A stretch of 60,078 bases of DNA, taken from positions 1-60,078 of the forward strand of contig JAGYIV010000013.1 of assembly GCA_018402345.1 (NCBI GenBank), written 5' to 3'. Every line of letters begins with the position of its first letter. Within the stretch, counting starts at the first letter, position 1. Below, piece by piece: positions 36,895 to 45,258 of the stretch. Source of the stretch: Terrimicrobiaceae bacterium (GTDB taxonomy: Bacteria > Verrucomicrobiota > Verrucomicrobiia > Chthoniobacterales > Terrimicrobiaceae). A model generated the notes under the pieces. The model saw only the letters and a list, made by a program, of their open reading frames with translations, was not told the DNA's origin and did not search any database. A program made the position numbers and the translations under genes.

Positions 36895-37764
36895 GTGCCA
36901 CTTTCGTCCCCTCCCCAACCCTCCGAGTCCAGCCCGCTCATTCTCACAGGCCCGATCGCGCTTGAGGCGACTCTGAACAGCGGGCAGGTCTTTCACTGGG
37001 CAAGGCTGAAGGACGATTCATGGAGTGGCGTGATCGGACACATGGCGGCCCGTGTTTCCCAGCGAAATGGCGATCTCGTTGTCCACTCGGGCGACGGGGC
37101 GGCCCTCTCACATTACTTCGCGCTGAACCATCCCCTCGATGAGATTTACGCGGCGTTTCCGCAGGATCCGATGAGCCAGGCGGCGCTTGCCTCTTGCAGC
37201 GGCATCCGCATCCTCCGCCAGCCGCGCTGGGAGTGCGTAGCGACGTTTATCACGAGTTCGATGAAACAGGTCGCCCACATCCGCGCCATGTCGTTGGACA
37301 TCCGCAGACGCTTCGGGGCGGAGGCCGCAGGTGCACCCACAAACGCCTACCCCGGCTTCGACCGCATGGCCCGCCTTGGCGAGTCGGACCTCCGCGAGTG
37401 CGGACTGGGCTACCGCGCGGGAAACCTTCTCAAGACAGCCCGCCTGCTCGATGCCGGTGGGATCGATCTCGAGGCCATTGCCTCGCTCCGCACCCCGGCG
37501 CTCCGCGCGAGCCTCCAGAAGCTCCCGGGCGTGGGCGTCAAGGTGGCGAATTGCATCCTCCTCTTCGCCTACGAGCGCCTCGATGCCGTGCCGATCGATG
37601 TTTGGATCCACCGCATTCTTCTCCAAATGCGGCGCGGGCGCACAGGCTCCCCCGCACAGCTCGCACGCTACGCCCGCAGCCGCCTCGGCCCCTGCGCGGG
37701 CTACGTGCAGCAGTATCTCTTCCATCACGCTCGGACGGCCCGCAGAGGGTCATCACCCCACTGA
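36895..37764 (+). CDS. 8-oxoguanine DNA glycosylase (OGG1-type, HhH-GPD)
   Basis: 289 residues. An N-terminal domain with LNSGQVFHWARL matches the OGG1 N-domain. The helix-hairpin-helix LPGVGVKVANCILLFAYERLDAVPIDVWIHR contains the catalytic Lys (GVK) and Asp (PID). It would excise oxidised guanine by the glycosylase/lyase mechanism. An in-frame TAG at 36883 leaves GTG 36895 as the only reasonable start; the next Met is at residue 49, inside the domain. Free-standing, upstream of a glycosyltransferase gene. Confidence 0.9.
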   Translation: MPLSSPPQPSESSPLILTGPIALEATLNSGQVFHWARLKDDSWSGVIGHMAARVSQRNGDLVVHSGDGAALSHYFALNHPLDEIYAAFPQDPMSQAALASCSGIRILRQPRWECVATFITSSMKQVAHIRAMSLDIRRRFGAEAAGAPTNAYPGFDRMARLGESDLRECGLGYRAGNLLKTARLLDAGGIDLEAIASLRTPALRASLQKLPGVGVKVANCILLFAYERLDAVPIDVWIHRILLQMRRGRTGSPAQLARYARSRLGPCAGYVQQYLFHHARTARRGSSPH

Positions 37765-37816
37765 TCGTTTCCCCGCTCTCAGGCATAGTGAGTGCGCTCG
37801 TATCCGAGCCAACCGC

Positions 37817-40087
37817 ATGCCTTACTCAAGACGCTCCTCAAAAATCGCCCTCCTTGGTGACTACCCGCCGCGCAAGTGCGGCATCGCCACCTTCACCCGC
37901 GACCTCCGTAACGGTCTCGCCTCGCTCATGCCCGACTGGGACTGCCCGGTGGTCAGCGTGACCGAACCCGGCAATGACCAACCATACCCCGTCGAGGTGC
38001 GGTTCGAGATTCCGGAAAACGACATCGCCGCCTACGAGCGCGCGGCGGATTTTCTCAACCTCGGCCACATCGATGCGCTCTGCCTCCAACACGAATTCGG
38101 CATCTTCGGCGGGCAGGCCGGCAGCCATGTCCTCGCCCTCCTCAAGCGCGCGCGCATGCCGACAGTGACCACGCTCCACACGATCCTCGAGAACCCCTGC
38201 CCCGATCAACGCCGCGTCTTCGAGGAGGTCCTCAGGCTTTCCACGCGCCTCGTGGTCATGAGCGAACGCGGCGCCTCCATGCTCCGGGAAAACCACCGCG
38301 TTCCGGAGTTCAAAATCTCGGTCATTCCCCACGGCATTCCCGACATTCCGTTTGTGGACCCGAATTTCTACAAGGACCACTTCGGCGTGGCGGGCCGCAT
38401 CGTGCTCCTCACCTTCGGCCTCCTCTCGCCGGGCAAAGGCATCGAATACGCCATCCAAGCCCTGCCTGAGATCGCCCGCGAGCATCTGAATATCGTCTAC
38501 ATCATCCTCGGCGCCACCCACCCGAACCTCCTCCGCACCGAGGGTGAAACCTACCGCCTCGGCCTCGAGCGCCTGGCCAAGTCGCTCCGCGTGGAGGAAA
38601 ATGTCCGCTTCGTGAACAGGTATGTTCCCGACCAGGAACTCGCCGAGTTCATCGGCGCGGCGGATTTTTACATCACTCCCTACCTGAACGAGCAGCAAAT
38701 CACCTCCGGCACACTCTCCTACTGCTTCGGCGCGGGAAAGGCCGTCGTCTCCACACCCTACTGGCACGCCGCGGAAATGCTCTCCGACAACCGTGGCGAA
38801 CTCGTTCCCTTCCGCGATCCTGGGGCGATTGCTGCCGCCGTGAATATGCTCTTGGCAAACCCCGCGCGACGCCATGCGATGCGCAAACAGGCCTACCTGC
38901 TCGGCCGCCGCATGGTCTGGTCGCAGGTCGCGCAGGATTACTCGGAGCTTTTCGACGAGGCGATCCGCGAGTTCCAACACACCCGCACCATCCACTACCG
39001 CAGGGAGGCACTGCTTAAGGAGACCAGCGACCTTCCGGCCTGGAAATTCCAACACCTCCACCACATGAGTGATTCCACCGGAGTGTTCCAACACGCCATC
39101 TTCACCGTGCCGTGGTTTGAGCATGGATATTGCACCGATGACAACGCCCGCGCCCTCCTCCTCTCCGCTCTGGTCGAGAACCTCGGAGACCCCGCCCCGC
39201 TCATGGAAATCCAAGGAGCAGCCGCCGCGTTCCTCCAAAATGCCTTTGTCCATGCGACTGGCAGGTTCCGCAATTTCATGACCTTCGAGCGCCACTGGAT
39301 GGAGCAGAGCGGCTCCGAGGACAGCCACGGTCGCGCCATGTGGGCCCTCGGCGCCCTCGTGGGCCAGACCCGCCAACCCTCGCTCCGCGCCTGGGCTGCG
39401 AATCTTTTCGAGAATGCCCTCACGCCCACCGACCGCTTCAACTCACCACGGGCATGGGCATTTACCCTCCTTGGCCTTCAGGAATACTTCCGCACCATGC
39501 ACGGCGATCTCAAGGCGGAGCGCTACCGCACCGAACTCGCCGGAAAACTCCTCCGCCTCTTTGCCAACAACGGCGCCCACGGCTGGCCATGGGCCGAGGA
39601 CATCGTGGCCTACGACAATGCCCGACTCCCGCAGGCGTTGATTGTCGTCGGACGCTGGACCGGCAACGATGAAATGAAACAATCCGGCCTGCAATCGCTC
39701 CAATGGCTGATGAAACACCAATACGGCGACTCGGGCTGCTTCCGCCCGGTGGGATCGAACGGCTTCTGGCTCCGCGGCGAAAAGCCCGCGCAATTCGACC
39801 AGCAACCCATCGAGGCCGCCGCCGCCGTCAGCGCCTGCATCGAGGCCTACCACGCCACCGGAGACAATTGCTGGAAACAGGATGCCCACCGTGCCTTTGC
39901 CTGGTTCCTTGGGGACAACGATCTCGCGCTCCCCCTCTACGACCCCACCACCGGCGGTTGCCGCGACGGACTCCACGAAAATCGCATGAACCAAAACCAA
40001 GGAGCCGAGTCCACCCTCTCATTCCTGCTCGCGCTTGCCGACATGCACGGACTGCACAACGCCACCGCCGCATTCCAAAAACCGTGA
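37817..40087 (+). CDS. GT4-type glycosyltransferase fused to a helical-barrel C-terminal domain
   Basis: 756 residues from ATG 37817; the longer in-frame reading overlaps the DNA glycosylase and is rejected. Residues about 8-400 are a GT-B glycosyltransferase (LLGDYPPRKCGIATFTRDL, SVIPHGIPD, LLTFGLLSPGKGIEYAI, GTLSYCFGAGKAVVSTPYW). Residues about 420-750 resemble an (alpha/alpha)-barrel (CTDDNARALL, DSHGRAMWALG, GWPWAEDIVAYDNARLPQAL) as found fused to GT4 enzymes in several phyla. The acceptor and product are unknown; a role in mannose-type glycan or oligosaccharide turnover is possible. Confidence 0.82.
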   Translation: MPYSRRSSKIALLGDYPPRKCGIATFTRDLRNGLASLMPDWDCPVVSVTEPGNDQPYPVEVRFEIPENDIAAYERAADFLNLGHIDALCLQHEFGIFGGQAGSHVLALLKRARMPTVTTLHTILENPCPDQRRVFEEVLRLSTRLVVMSERGASMLRENHRVPEFKISVIPHGIPDIPFVDPNFYKDHFGVAGRIVLLTFGLLSPGKGIEYAIQALPEIAREHLNIVYIILGATHPNLLRTEGETYRLGLERLAKSLRVEENVRFVNRYVPDQELAEFIGAADFYITPYLNEQQITSGTLSYCFGAGKAVVSTPYWHAAEMLSDNRGELVPFRDPGAIAAAVNMLLANPARRHAMRKQAYLLGRRMVWSQVAQDYSELFDEAIREFQHTRTIHYRREALLKETSDLPAWKFQHLHHMSDSTGVFQHAIFTVPWFEHGYCTDDNARALLLSALVENLGDPAPLMEIQGAAAAFLQNAFVHATGRFRNFMTFERHWMEQSGSEDSHGRAMWALGALVGQTRQPSLRAWAANLFENALTPTDRFNSPRAWAFTLLGLQEYFRTMHGDLKAERYRTELAGKLLRLFANNGAHGWPWAEDIVAYDNARLPQALIVVGRWTGNDEMKQSGLQSLQWLMKHQYGDSGCFRPVGSNGFWLRGEKPAQFDQQPIEAAAAVSACIEAYHATGDNCWKQDAHRAFAWFLGDNDLALPLYDPTTGGCRDGLHENRMNQNQGAESTLSFLLALADMHGLHNATAAFQKP

Positions 40088-40160
40088 CGCATGCCAGCCC
40101 GCCGCATCCCAATTCGCGCCTTTACATCCGGAACCGCCGCAATACGATGCCCGGCCTTCT

Positions 40161-40785
40161 ATGAGTATCCTCATGCCGATTTTAATTGCCGTGCACCTCC
40201 TTGTGTGCCTTCTCATGATTGTTGTGGTTCTAATGCAACGCCCTCGCAGCGAGGGTCTTGGTTCAGCCTTTGGAGGCGGCCTCACGGACAATGTCTTTGG
40301 ATCGCAGACCACCGCCGTCCTCTCGCGCTTCACCACATGGATGGCGATCATTTTCTTCGGCGTCACTCTCCTCCTCTCGATCCTCACCGCCAAAACCTCC
40401 TCGAACCAGACCCCGATCCAGAAGGAACTCCTCAGCGCCCCAGTTCCCCAAGCGGAAGCAACACCCGCCACTGAATCAACGCCTGAGCCAGTCGCCACAC
40501 AACCCGCCCCGGCGCTTTCGGAGAAATCGCCCTACCCTTCCCCCGAAATCCCCGCCGATGGTAGGGACGGATCTCCGAGCCGTCCGTCCGCCGAAACCCT
40601 CAACACAACCGAGCCCGCCGCAACACTCCGAGCCCGCCGCAACACCCGAGCCCGCCGCAACACCCGAGCCCGCTGCAACGCCAGAACCCGCTGCAACGCC
40701 TGAGCCAGTCGCAACGCCTGAGCCAGTCGCAACGCCCGAGCCTGTCGCAACACCAGAGCCAGCCGCAACGCCCGCCGAGCAATAA
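40161..40785 (+). CDS. secG: SecG preprotein translocase subunit with repetitive tail, frame break inside the tail
   Basis: ATG 40161 opens a typical SecG: two membrane helices (about 4-23 and 53-73) separated by RSEGLGSAFGGGLTDNVFGS. A long Pro/Thr/Ala/Glu tail follows. In the start frame the tail changes to an Arg-rich stretch and stops at 40703. In the next frame the tandem units read TPEPA(A/V) and end TPAEQ at 40785. One extra base at about 40625-40629 (CACTCC instead of CACCC) separates the two readings. The translocon part is unaffected either way. Confidence 0.85.
40606..40782 (+). repeat. 18-bp tandem repeat encoding (TPEPAA)n
   Basis: About nine imperfect units of the form GAGCCCGCCGCAACACCC in the 3' end of secG. 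Variant units replace GCC by GTC. One unit is 19 bp long and shifts the frame. Confidence 0.85.
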
Positions 40786-40825
40786 CCCAGCCTTCCCCCC
40801 GGCACCTCGAGCAATTTCCGTCCTC

Positions 40826-41662
40826 ATGAGACAACTCCGCACCATCTCTGCGATGCGCGGTTGGCGCGGATCCGTCTCAGATCGACTTGTGCTGGTCCCG
40901 ACCATGGGAGCCCTTCACCACGGACATGCTGCACTCATCCGCCGCGCCCGCAAGCTGGCTGGAAAAAACGGCGCTGTGTGTGTGTCGATTTTCGTGAACC
41001 CCACCCAGTTCGGCCCCAAGGAAGACTTCTCCGCCTACCCGCGACCGCTCGCGCAAGACCTCGCGCTCTGCCGCGCTGAGGCGGTGGATGCCGTGTTTCT
41101 CCCCAAGGCAAGCGACATGTATTTGCCAGATGCCAGTGTCGTCCTCCAAGAATCCTCGCTCTCGCAGACCCTCTGCGGACGCTCCCGCGAGGGCCATTTC
41201 TCGGGCGTCCTCACCGTGGTGGCGAAGCTGTTCCTCATCACGCTCCCCACACACGCCATCTTCGGCGAGAAGGACTGGCAACAACTCGCCCTCATCCGCC
41301 GTATGGTGCGCGACCTCAACATGCCTCTTGAGATCGCAGGCTGCCCGACATTCCGCGAACCCGACGGCCTCGCCGCAAGCTCGCGCAACGCCTACCTCAC
41401 CCCGGCTGAGCGCGCCGCCGCACCACGGATTTATTCCTCGCTCAAAAAAGCCGCAGCCCTCCGCTCGATTCCAGCCGCCCTTCGCGCCGCTCGGCGCGAC
41501 TTGGAGGCGATCTCCGGCGCCCGCGTCGACTACATCGAGGCGGTGGACGCCTCGACACTCGGCCCTCTTCGCAACCGCAACTCGCCAGGCCGCCTTGCTG
41601 CCGCCGTTTATCTGGGAAAAGCCCGCCTCATCGACAACATCCCCCTCCCCGCCCTTTCGTGA
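40826..41662 (+). CDS. panC: Pantothenate synthetase (pantoate-beta-alanine ligase)
   Basis: 278 residues with all family motifs: PTMGALHHGHAALI (ATP-binding HIGH-like), FVNPTQFGPKED, GHFSGVLTVVAKL, IFGEKDWQQL and REPDGLAASSRNAYL. Condenses pantoate with beta-alanine using ATP in coenzyme A synthesis. The stop overlaps the GTG start of nadB (GTGA), an unusual vitamin/cofactor pairing that suggests co-translation. Confidence 0.97.
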   Translation: MRQLRTISAMRGWRGSVSDRLVLVPTMGALHHGHAALIRRARKLAGKNGAVCVSIFVNPTQFGPKEDFSAYPRPLAQDLALCRAEAVDAVFLPKASDMYLPDASVVLQESSLSQTLCGRSREGHFSGVLTVVAKLFLITLPTHAIFGEKDWQQLALIRRMVRDLNMPLEIAGCPTFREPDGLAASSRNAYLTPAERAAAPRIYSSLKKAAALRSIPAALRAARRDLEAISGARVDYIEAVDASTLGPLRNRNSPGRLAAAVYLGKARLIDNIPLPALS

Positions 41663-43251
41663 GAACATTCGATTTCATCGTCATCGGCAGCGGCATCGCC
41701 GGCCTGTCCTTCGCCCTCAAGGCCGCGGAAAAAGGCTCCGTCGCCCTCATCACAAAACGCGGACGCTCGGAATCCAGCACCGCCTGGGCACAAGGCGGGG
41801 TCGCCTGCGTCATGAGCGGCGAGGATTCCTTCGACCTCCACATCCGCGACACACTCACCGCCGGAGCGGGCCTCTGCGATGAACAGGCCGTGCGAACAAT
41901 CGTCACCGAGGGCCCGTCGGCGATCTCGGAACTCATGTCACTCGGCGTGCATTTCGATGTCCGTGACAACGGAAACGGCGCGTCCGAACTCGACCTCGGC
42001 CGCGAGGGTGGGCACTCGAAACGCCGCATCCTCCATTTTCAAGACGCCACAGGCCTCGAAATCGAAACCCGACTCCTGGAGAGCATCGCCTCCCACCCCT
42101 CGATCGAACTCCTGGAAAACCACATGGCGATCGATTGCATCACAACAGGCAAACTCGGCTACGCCATGCAAAACAGCTGCGTGGGCGTCTATGTGCTCAA
42201 CGAAGCCACCGGTGAAGTCGAGACCCTCCGCAGCGATGTCACCGTCCTCGCCTCGGGCGGATGCGGCAAGGTCTACCTCTACACGACCAACCCAGATATC
42301 GCCACGGGAGACGGCGTGGCCATGGCATGGCGCGCGGGCGCGGCTGTGGCGAACATGGAGTTCATCCAATTCCACCCCACCTGCCTTTACCACCCAGAGA
42401 TCAAATCCTTCCTCATCTCCGAAGCAGTGCGCGGCGAGGGAGGCATTCTGGTCAATGAACGCGGACGCCGCTTCATGGAGCACCAGCACCCTCAAAAGGA
42501 ACTCGCCCCCCGCGACATCGTCGCCCGCGCGATCGATGCCGAGATGAAGCGAAGCGGCGCGAAATGCGTCTACCTCGACATCACCTCAAAACCTCCGGAA
42601 TTCATCAAATCCCGCTTCCCCACGATTTACGAGACCTGCCTCCGCGCCGGCCTCGACATCACTCGCGACCCCATCCCCGTCGTGCCTGCCGCCCACTACC
42701 AGTGCGGCGGAGTGAAGACCGACCTCTTCGGCGAAACCTCGCTGCGCGGCCTCCATGCGATCGGAGAGGTGGCCTGCACCGGCCTCCACGGCGCGAACCG
42801 CCTCGCGAGCAATTCCCTCCTCGAGGGTGTCGTCATGGCCCGCCGCGCGTTTGAAAAAATCACCTCGAAACTCCGCGAACCCGTGGACATCAGCCTCCCG
42901 GAGTGGCGCTCGGGCAGCGTTCAGGACGCTGACGAGCTTGTCGTCGTCTCGCACAACTGGGACGAAATCCGCCGCCTCATGTGGGACTACGTGGGCATCG
43001 TGCGCACCGACAAGCGCCTCAAGCGCGCGGCCACCCGCCTGCGCAACCTCCACACCGAGGTCCAGGAGTTCTATTGGAATTTCAAAGTCACCCGCGATGT
43101 CCTCGAACTCCGCAACCTCGTCACCGTCGCCTCGCTCGTTGTCGATTGCGCGCTCAGCCGCAAGGAAAGCCGCGGACTCCACTTCACCCTCGACTACCAG
43201 GAGCGCGACGACGCCCGATTCCTGCGCGACACGATCATGCGCCGGATTTGA
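41659..43251 (+). CDS. nadB: L-aspartate oxidase
   Basis: 530 residues from GTG 41659. FAD-binding motif VIGSGIAGLSFALKAAEKG at the N-terminus, SSTAWAQGGVA, the HFQDATG and HPTCLYHPE blocks, and HYQCGGVKTD/GEVACTGLHGANRLASNSLLE near the active site distinguish NadB from succinate dehydrogenase. First step of quinolinate and NAD synthesis. No nadA or nadC in the window. Its 3' end overlaps the convergent kup gene by 17 bp. Confidence 0.96.
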   Translation: MRTFDFIVIGSGIAGLSFALKAAEKGSVALITKRGRSESSTAWAQGGVACVMSGEDSFDLHIRDTLTAGAGLCDEQAVRTIVTEGPSAISELMSLGVHFDVRDNGNGASELDLGREGGHSKRRILHFQDATGLEIETRLLESIASHPSIELLENHMAIDCITTGKLGYAMQNSCVGVYVLNEATGEVETLRSDVTVLASGGCGKVYLYTTNPDIATGDGVAMAWRAGAAVANMEFIQFHPTCLYHPEIKSFLISEAVRGEGGILVNERGRRFMEHQHPQKELAPRDIVARAIDAEMKRSGAKCVYLDITSKPPEFIKSRFPTIYETCLRAGLDITRDPIPVVPAAHYQCGGVKTDLFGETSLRGLHAIGEVACTGLHGANRLASNSLLEGVVMARRAFEKITSKLREPVDISLPEWRSGSVQDADELVVVSHNWDEIRRLMWDYVGIVRTDKRLKRAATRLRNLHTEVQEFYWNFKVTRDVLELRNLVTVASLVVDCALSRKESRGLHFTLDYQERDDARFLRDTIMRRI

Positions 43252-45142
43252 CAGGCCCACCGCCCCCGAGCCGCAACATCCAGTTGTAAACAATCAGCCT
43301 GTCAGGCGGGATCGATAGATAATCAGGCCCGGGCAGCACGTTTCGCGACATGAAGTCGAACAGCGTCTTCTGCCAATACCGCATCCGCCGCCGCGGACAC
43401 GTAAGGATCAATTCCTGCGCGACGATATAAAATGCCTCGGCGCAGGAGGGCATTGACGGATCGAGTGCCTTGGCGCGCGCCATTACCAACGGCACGCTTG
43501 GTTCCCACATAAACCCGTGGTCGGCCGAAACCACCCAAAGCCCGCCGCCGTGCTTTTCCACAAGGATATTGTCAGATTTGCGCATGGGGTGGTCCCAAGC
43601 CGGCTTGAGGAGGAGGATCACGATATGTTCGGCGAGGACCCCGTTTCGGCGGTATTGCTCCTTGATTCTCGCAATCGCGAACTCGGGATCGGCCTGCCGC
43701 ATCACAAACACCGTCGTCCCCGGAATGCGCAGCATCTTGGGATCCTCGAGTTTTTTCCCCAACTGGTCAGGAGTGACTCCCTGAAGACCGATCGCCTCGC
43801 GCACGAGATCCCTCCCCTTGCGCCACGTCAGCATCACCACCGTGGCCACAATCGCCAATAGGATCGGAACAATGCCGCCGTCGGGAATTTTTGTGACGCA
43901 CGCCCCGAACAAGGACAAATCAAGCACCAGCAACGCCGCCAGCAGCAACGCGGCCTTCCACCCCGCCATGCCGCGGCGCTTGCGGCACACAGCCACAAAC
44001 GCGATCGAGGTGATCGCCATCGCGCCGGTCACGGCAATCCCGTAGGCCGCCGCCAACCGGTCGCTGGTGTGAAACCCGAGCACAAGCATCATGCACAGCG
44101 CCCCGAGAAGCGCGTTCACCACTGGAATCTGGATCTGCCCACGCGACTCGGCGCTGGTATGCCTCACAAAAAACCGGGGCAAATACCCGAGGTCCATCGC
44201 CTGGCTCGCGAGCGAGAACACCCCGCTGATCAACGCCTGCGAGGCGATTACCGTTGCCACCGTGGCCAATACCACCAATCCCATACGCAACCGCTCGTCG
44301 GGCAACAGCAGGAAAAACAAATTTGTGTCCGTCGCGACATCAGGCATCCGGTGGATCAATGCCGCCTGCCCGAGATAGTTCAAAATCAACGCCGGAAAGA
44401 CCACCAACCGCCACGCGCGCACGATCGGTTGGCGCCCAAAGTGCCCAAGATCGGCATACAGCGCCTCGGCACCCGTCACCGCAAGCACCACAGCGCCGAT
44501 CAACGCCCAGACGCCCCAACCGCCGGACACAAGCAACCGCCCGGCATACACCGGATTCAACGCGTGAAGGACCTCGGGACACATCGCCACCTGCACAAGA
44601 CCAAGCCCGCCGATCGTTACAAACCACACAAGCATCACAGGCCCGAACACCCCGCCCAATCGGCTCGTGCCGAATTTCTGGCTGTAAAAAAGCCCCGCCA
44701 AAATCACAAGCGTGAGCGGCATCGACAGATGCGCCCACTCGGGATTCACAGTGGCCAATCCCTCCGTGGCGCTCAGCACCGAGATCGCGGGCGTGATCGC
44801 CCCGTCGCCGAAAATCAACGCCGCCCCAACAAGCAACAGGCACGCCATCGCCCCGCGCGACAGGTTCCGTGGCGGCTTGCCGTCGAAATACAACGCCATC
44901 AATGCAAAAATCCCGCCCTCCCCGTGGTAGTCGGCTTTCATCACGAGCCCGACGTATTTCACTGCCACCACCAGCGCGAGCGTCCAAATGATCAACGACG
45001 CGACCTCGAGCGCCTGGCCTCCTCCGGCGATCGCCACCGCGGTTTGGTAGGCGTAAAGCGGACTCGTGCCGATGTCGCCAAACACAACCCCGAGGGCCAG
45101 CAACACCATGCCCGCTCCACTTTTGTTGGGTTCCCGATTCAT
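43235..45142 (-). CDS. kup: Low-affinity potassium transporter Kup
   Basis: 635 residues from ATG 45142 (MNREPNKSGAGMV); an upstream in-frame Met would add about 36 non-conserved residues. The family signature GVVFGDIGTSPLYA is at about residues 19-32, followed by KADYHGEGGIFALMALY and about 12 membrane helices. The C-terminal cytoplasmic domain ends PPDRLIVYNWMLRLGG. Imports K+ with H+. Divergent from mutS (116 bp apart) and convergent with nadB (17-bp overlap). Confidence 0.95.
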   Translation of the reverse strand: MNREPNKSGAGMVLLALGVVFGDIGTSPLYAYQTAVAIAGGGQALEVASLIIWTLALVVAVKYVGLVMKADYHGEGGIFALMALYFDGKPPRNLSRGAMACLLLVGAALIFGDGAITPAISVLSATEGLATVNPEWAHLSMPLTLVILAGLFYSQKFGTSRLGGVFGPVMLVWFVTIGGLGLVQVAMCPEVLHALNPVYAGRLLVSGGWGVWALIGAVVLAVTGAEALYADLGHFGRQPIVRAWRLVVFPALILNYLGQAALIHRMPDVATDTNLFFLLLPDERLRMGLVVLATVATVIASQALISGVFSLASQAMDLGYLPRFFVRHTSAESRGQIQIPVVNALLGALCMMLVLGFHTSDRLAAAYGIAVTGAMAITSIAFVAVCRKRRGMAGWKAALLLAALLVLDLSLFGACVTKIPDGGIVPILLAIVATVVMLTWRKGRDLVREAIGLQGVTPDQLGKKLEDPKMLRIPGTTVFVMRQADPEFAIARIKEQYRRNGVLAEHIVILLLKPAWDHPMRKSDNILVEKHGGGLWVVSADHGFMWEPSVPLVMARAKALDPSMPSCAEAFYIVAQELILTCPRRRMRYWQKTLFDFMSRNVLPGPDYLSIPPDRLIVYNWMLRLGGGGPVKSGA

Positions 45143-45258
45143 GAGGCAGCCCATGAAAACAACCCCCCACCCGCATGGCAACCCCGCAGGGGCATCATTC
45201 CCTTCACGTTGCGTTCCCACCTTGCGCCGCCGCTCCCTCGCTTGCATCATATGCCCCC

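Noticed and set aside
37838-39376. 512-codon open frame on the minus strand
   Set aside because: Antisense shadow of the GT4 glycosyltransferase; no motif.
40606-40782. Possible CRISPR-like array
   Set aside because: Units are 18-bp tandem coding repeats without spacers.
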